NCBI GenBank assembly: GCA_032718475.1
Contig: JAUCBJ010006481.1
Span: 1 to 44,393, forward strand
Length of the DNA stretch: 44,393 nucleotides
Direction of reading: 5' to 3'
Source: Nemertoderma westbladi
Taxonomy: Eukaryota > Xenacoelomorpha > Nemertodermatida > Nemertodermatidae
Below are positions 40,192-44,393 of the stretch, piece by piece; position 1 is the first letter of the stretch, and every line of letters starts with the position of its first letter. Both the position numbers and the translations under genes were made by a program. Under the pieces are notes generated by a model. It was not told the DNA's origin and made no database searches. It saw nothing but the letters and a program-made list of their open reading frames with translations.

Positions 40192-42060
40192 TTAAATAAA
40201 ATAATTAAATAATAAAGTAGGTAGAAGTTAGGTAGTTAGGAGTTATTTAGGAGGTACGTAGTACCTAGAGTCAGAGTTAGTTAGTTAGTCAGTTAGCACT
40301 GATAGTTAGTGTTAGAGTAAGAGTTAGAGAGTCTCTCTACCGTTAGAGAGTAGGAGTTAAGGGGTACGTAGTACCGTTAGAGAGTTAGTAAGAGTTAGTA
40401 GGTACGTAGTACCGTTAGAGAGTTAGTAAGAGTTAGTAGGTACGTAGTACCGATAGTTAGAGAGTTAGTAGGTACGTAGTACCTAGTTAGAGAGTTAGTA
40501 GGTACGTAGTACCTAGTTAGAGTTAGAGAGTTAGTAGGTACGTAGTACCTAGAGTTAGTTAGAGTTAGTAGGTACGTAGTACCTAGAGTTAGTTAGAGTT
40601 AGTAGGAGGGTACGTGTAGTACCGTTAGTAGAAGAGTTAGTAGGAGGGTACGTGTAGTACCGTTAGTAGAAGAGAGTTAGAGGGTACGTAAGTACCGCTA
40701 GTTAGTTAGAGATAGAGGGTACGTAAGTACCGCTAGTTAGTTAGAGTTAGAGGGTACGTAAGTACCGATTAGAGAGTAAGAGTAAGAGGGTACGTAGTAC
40801 CGCTAGCTAGTAGAGAGAGCTAGAGTAGTAAGAGGGTACGTTGTACCGCTAGCTAGTAGAGAGAGTTAGGAGTAGTAAGAGGGTACGTAGTACCGCTAGT
40901 TAGGGGTGTTAGTAGTAGCAGTAGAGGGTTGTGGGCACCGGAAGCGCCACGTAGTTAGTAGAGTTAGTAGGGAATGCGCTGAACTTAGTGGGGCACGGGC
41001 GTGATGATGTGTGTGATGTAAGAGCAGGGTATGTTAATTAGAGTTAGTGGGAGTTAGAGGTTAGTAAGAGGGTACGTAGTAGTACCGGTTGTGGTTGTGG
41101 GCACCGTTAGCGCCACGTAGATAGAGGTAGAGTTAGTAAGAGGGTACGTAGTACCGGTTGTGGTTGTGGGCACCGTTAGCGCCACGTAGAGAGTTAGTAG
41201 AGTTAGAAGGTGCCGTGCACAAGAGGTGCCGGGCACAAAAAGAGTTAGTAGAGTTAGAAGAGAGTTAGTAGAGTTAGTAGAGTCAGTAGTAGTTCACATA
41301 ATTAACGTACCCACTCTGCCGGCACTCAGAGCGTCACGTGTAGGCGATGAGACGTAAAGGGGGAGTAGAGGAGTGGTAGACACGGGCACATAGGGTGCCA
41401 GGTAGTAGAGTTAGAGAGTTAGAGATAGAGTAGAATAGTAGAGACGGGCACATAGGGTGCCAGGGAGTAGAGTCAGAGAGTTAGAGATAGAGTAGAGTGT
41501 TAGAGGTAGCAGAGAGGGCACATAGGGTGCCAGAGAGTAGAATAGTAGAGACGGGCACATAGGGTGCCAGGTAGTAGAGTTAGAGTGTTAGAGTAGTAGA
41601 GAGGGCACATAGGGTGCCAGGTAGTAGAGTAGAGTAGAGACGGGCACATAGGGTGCCAGGTAGTAAGTTAGAGAGGTAGTTGAGTAGTAGAAGGGCACAT
41701 AGGGTGCCAGATAGTAGAGTGGTTGTGGGCACCGCAAGCGCCACGTAGTTAGAAGAGTGGAGTAGAGTTAGTAGAGCTAGTTTAGAGTTAGCAGAGCTAG
41801 TGGAGTAGAGTTAGCAGAGCTAGTGGAGTAGAGTTAGTAGAGCTAGTTAGCAGAGTTGGTAGACTCAGAGGAGTCAAGTAGAGTTAGTAGAAGTAGAAAG
41901 TTAGTAGGGGTTAGTTAGACTTAGTAGAGAGTTAGAGTCAGTAGAAAGTTAGAGGCTCTCAGTTAGAGCTAGAAGTAGTAAGAGTTAGTAGTTAGCAGAG
42001 TTAGTTAGATAGTTAGAGTTAGTAAGCAGTAGGTAGATAGTATGATAGCACAGGGGTAGC
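40192..42060 (+). repeat. Array of short palindromes in place of pol
   Basis: A 1.9-kb array of purine-rich spacers (AGAGTTAGTAGAGTTAG-type) punctuated by small inverted repeats. Three zones occur in order: GGTACGTAGTACC or close variants (40250-40910, at least 14 times); GGGCACCGnnAGCGCCACGTAG (40935, 41098, 41168, 41726); and GGGCACATAGGGTGCC (41393-41710, at least seven times, stem GGCAC/GTGCC). Within each zone the arms change together (GGTACGTGTAGTACC, GGTACGTAAGTACC), so pairing is kept. No coding frame of substance crosses it in the sense direction. Confidence 0.88.
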
Positions 42061-42434
42061 ATTAGAGATTAAAGCCTTAGGGAGTGACAAGAGAGTGGAG
42101 AGGTAATAGTGCGGAGTGCGAAGAGAGCGTGGGCGCAATTCAAGTGTGGGGGAGGAGAAGTGAGAGGAAGAGTGTGGGACGAGGAGGTCCGGGAGTACGC
42201 GAGAGTTGGAGTAGAGTGGTGAGAGTGTTGGGGAAACAAAAATTGTGTGAGAGAAGCGCACGATCGGCCCGACACGAGACGCCAGAGGGTAGTGACATCA
42301 TACCCATAGGGAGCGGCCTGGAAAGCCGACTCCGAGAAAAAATATACCCACCCCACACCCGATGCTAGATCGGGATCCAGCGGAATTGTAGCGCACTTGA
42401 GTTGGATGCTATCTTCTTACCGGGAAGATAGCAT
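42061..42434 (+). other. 3' internal tail of the young LTR element
   Basis: Matches 22080-22474 of the older element. It contains the conserved hairpin GCTATCTTCTTACCGGGAAGATAGC-type stem at 42408-42433 (9-bp arms) directly before the polypurine tract. Confidence 0.7.
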
Positions 42435-42443
42435 GGGGGGGAG
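42435..42443 (+). other. Polypurine tract
   Basis: GGGGGGGAG immediately upstream of the 3' LTR, the expected plus-strand primer. Confidence 0.85.
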
Positions 42444-42972
42444 TGTTAGCTTATCCAATTCCGCTAACACAAACCCATAGAGTGAGCCATAAAGCAATAT
42501 TGGGAGCCTATTGTCAGCCCAGTAAACGGGGACAATAGGCCCCAAAGGAGACACACACAATAAGGGTCAGGGGTTACTCCCCTGACAAGAGAGAGAACAG
42601 CAAGGGCGAAGGGAAGCACTTCAGAAGGGGGGCAAAGGGTGCCAACAGGGGTATCAACCAATCAGAGGGGGGAAAGGCATCGATTGAGTAGCAATAAGGC
42701 CACCGTGCAATATAACCAGTTACCAGTAATCATACCGGTCAGTTATTCAGTTTACTCAGTCAGATCAGTAGGGTGGAACGGGGACTTCTGTCACCGTCCG
42801 CTACCGCCATTATATATTACCTATTGTGTCATACTATATTATATCAACTGTCAGACTATTATACCTTTATACATATTACCCAACATCAGAACTCTTTTAC
42901 CTTTCACACACGGCGGGGACGCGTGGGCAGAAAACCCAAACGGATAAACCGGGATCCGTAGATCCCGTCACA
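42444..42972 (+). repeat. 3' LTR (529 bp)
   Basis: Same length and, by eye over the full length, same sequence as 35968-36496. Identity of LTRs means little time since insertion, or gene conversion or misassembly. Confidence 0.95.
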
Positions 42973-42977
42973 AATAA
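42973..42977. repeat. Right target-site duplication AATAA
   Basis: Matches 35963-35967. Confidence 0.9.
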
Positions 42978-43032
42978 GTAAATGTCTGACTAATTATTTA
43001 TGTAAGGGCTCAAGTCTGGCGATTGTGTTTAC

Positions 43033-43074
43033 CTTTAGGGGAAACGTATTGCAATCTGAATCTGGAAACTGTAT
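43033..43074 (-). CDS. Candidate 42-nt micro-exon
   Basis: Minus strand: acceptor AAACAG, exon ATACAGTTTCC through CCCCTAAAG, donor GTAAAC. It is phase 1 on both sides, 14 codons (TVSRFRLQYVSPK), no stop. Length and phase equal those of the candidate at 43813-43854, and the phase equals that of the four larger exons downstream. It would be a short linker module. Confidence 0.35.
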
Positions 43075-43812
43075 CTGTTTATATTATTATCGCTACGGTA
43101 TTCAATTTATGACAACGCTCAATCATGGTGTTATTAATATTTAGAGCTTCGCTTGCATTAGATGTCTGAAATATCGCCATAGATTAATTATTTATTGAGT
43201 TAGAGGCAAAGCAATACACTTAAATCTGACACAATTGTCCAGGTTATCAATAATGCTTAGCTATAGAGATCTACCTGGGTTTGGTGTGTGTGAAATGTCC
43301 TTGATCTCGGGATATCCAAAAGCAAAGCAAAAATTCAATTGTAGACAACAGAAACAGGAACAGAAACACAAGTAATAATCACCAGTCAATTAAAGTTGAC
43401 CGGGGCTTTTACCCTTTACATGGATAAATATGACATATGACTAAACGATTAATAGCAATGGTAAAAGTAGAAGTGAATACGAGCCATTGGATCAATAGTA
43501 TTTATACCGCCAAAGGAAGTGCAGTAACGCCACCTAGACATCAGAAAATAAGGCATTCAAACTAAACTGTTCGCGCTTTCAGACCTTTGGCAGTTTAACC
43601 CGCCAAATTAAGATGTCTTCTAGATATTAAATCGCTTTTTAGCCTATGACAAGTATTTGATTCACTACACTAGTCGAAACCAATCCGTGCGCGACCATTC
43701 ACCCGCTGGATATTCCCGGGAGATTGGGTTCGACGGTTTAATTTTATTGCTATGTAAGCCTAATGTATTATTCGACTGACAGTATTATATAATCTCTGAC
43801 AATATTATTTAC
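43075..43812. other. Probable intron, no gene seen
   Basis: AT-rich sequence without supported features. Confidence 0.35.
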
Positions 43813-43854
43813 CTTCGGGAATATTAACAGTTCCTTTAGGACGTGGCGCTTTAT
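43813..43854 (-). CDS. Candidate 42-nt micro-exon
   Basis: Minus strand: acceptor TTTATATAG, exon ATAAAGCGCC through ATTCCCGAAG, donor GTAAAT. Phase 1 on both sides, encoding KAPRPKGTVNIPE plus split codons. The Lys/Pro-rich content resembles the KxTIPAT start of the six-cysteine exons, which suggests linker modules. It rests on splice motifs only. Confidence 0.38.
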
Positions 43855-44393
43855 CTATATAAACAGAGTTATGACTTAAACTACTCACAACGATATGGCT
43901 TAATTATAATTCACATATATGGCGCATTCTTTAGGAATTGCTTCTTTAACAGACTCACTCATACGCAATGCTGCACAATACTGCACACTAATCTGCCAAT
44001 CTTCACTGATTTTAATCACATATAAAAGGAACACAGACTGACTCATGTAGGGTCTATCAAATAACATTAGATTCACTTCAAACCACTTTAACATAAGTCA
44101 CAATCGTTATTGGTAACCTTTCTCTCTTACCTTCGGTATATCAAGAATATTGGGTGTCGGGGTTATTTCTCGTTATTCCAATATAATAATTCATCAACAA
44201 ATATAATGAATAACCGATAACAAATAGCAGTACAGTATTGACAGATCAATCGGGCCAGTTGTTTTGAGTTAAGACAATCAATCAGTCATCAGGTGCGTTT
44301 GGTCAGCCGCCAGGTCAGTTTTGTTTGATCATCAGTCAGTTAAAGGATATATGTCCTTATAATTAAACCTCCTAGTGTTGAGCTAAAAAGCAG
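43855..44393. other. Probable intron or 5' region of the minus-strand gene
   Basis: No exon could be supported. The start codon and signal peptide of the gene are not identified and may lie beyond the window. Confidence 0.35.

Larger units (their letters stand above)
35968..42972 (+). mobile_element. Young non-autonomous BEL/Pao-derived LTR retrotransposon
   Basis: A 7,005-bp element with 529-bp LTRs that look identical base for base, a perfect 5-bp target duplication and a polypurine tract: a recent insertion. Internally it has a long gag-like region (36557-40191) and then a 1.9-kb hairpin repeat array (40200-42060) and a 380-bp tail; protease, reverse transcriptase, RNase H and integrase are all absent. 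The family is recognised from the gag zinc knuckle (QALPKRDRVAYTDANGLCHR), which matches the gag-protease copies at 12-18 kb that carry a BEL/Pao-type protease. It needs enzymes from a relative. It lies in an intron of the ShKT-containing gene, antisense to it. Confidence 0.92.

Noticed and set aside
44131-44168. A third minus-strand mini-exon with a strong GTAAGAG donor
   Set aside because: It ends in phase 0, unlike all other exons, and the phase-1 reading has a TGA. The acceptor is also poor.

Overview
This is nuclear DNA of an invertebrate animal. The evidence is two intronless seven-transmembrane receptors and an intronless tetraspanin in AT-rich DNA, a minus-strand gene with phase-1 introns and an ShKT exon, and three classes of animal retroelement (BEL/Pao-like LTR elements, a CR1/L2-like LINE, RTE-like LINEs). 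There are no operons and no prokaryotic signals. I cannot fix the phylum from the sequence; a spiralian or other non-vertebrate is plausible.

Layout. 0.6-5.5 kb: two rhodopsin-like GPCR genes and a tetraspanin gene, all plus strand, uninterrupted by introns, with a decayed RTE-like LINE tail between them. 6.0-8.4 kb: an internally deleted RTE-like LINE with an 11-bp target duplication, then a second partial copy. 8.4-12.0 kb: AT-rich non-coding DNA with local repeats. 12.0-23.2 kb: a composite retroelement locus. Two copies of a BEL/Pao-type gag-protease segment stand head to head; the right-hand copy is split by a decayed 4.6-kb CR1/L2-like LINE and then continues through a hairpin-rich repeat array, an extra reading frame with two zinc-knuckle motifs (three in-frame stops), a polypurine tract and a 678-bp LTR. 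23.3-44.4 kb: a minus-strand host gene whose recognisable exons are an ShKT exon (35.3 kb), three copies of an unrecognised six-cysteine domain exon (32.1, 28.8 and 23.5 kb, the last with a stop codon) and two candidate 42-nt exons (43.8 and 43.0 kb). Its introns are filled with minisatellite, RTE fragments, a fold-back G/C array, a Pol III-like SINE candidate and a young 7.0-kb LTR element.

The young LTR element (35968-42972) is the most striking object. It has two 529-bp LTRs that look identical, a perfect 5-bp target duplication and a polypurine tract, but it encodes only a gag-like protein with coiled coil, Asn-rich linker and CCHC knuckle. Protease, reverse transcriptase and integrase are absent, and a 1.9-kb array of short palindromes stands where pol should be. 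The older element at 12.9-23.2 kb has the same tail sequence, the same kind of array and the same conserved hairpin motif, so this looks like a lineage of non-autonomous BEL/Pao-derived elements with structured RNA, presumably mobilised by a full-length relative elsewhere in the genome.
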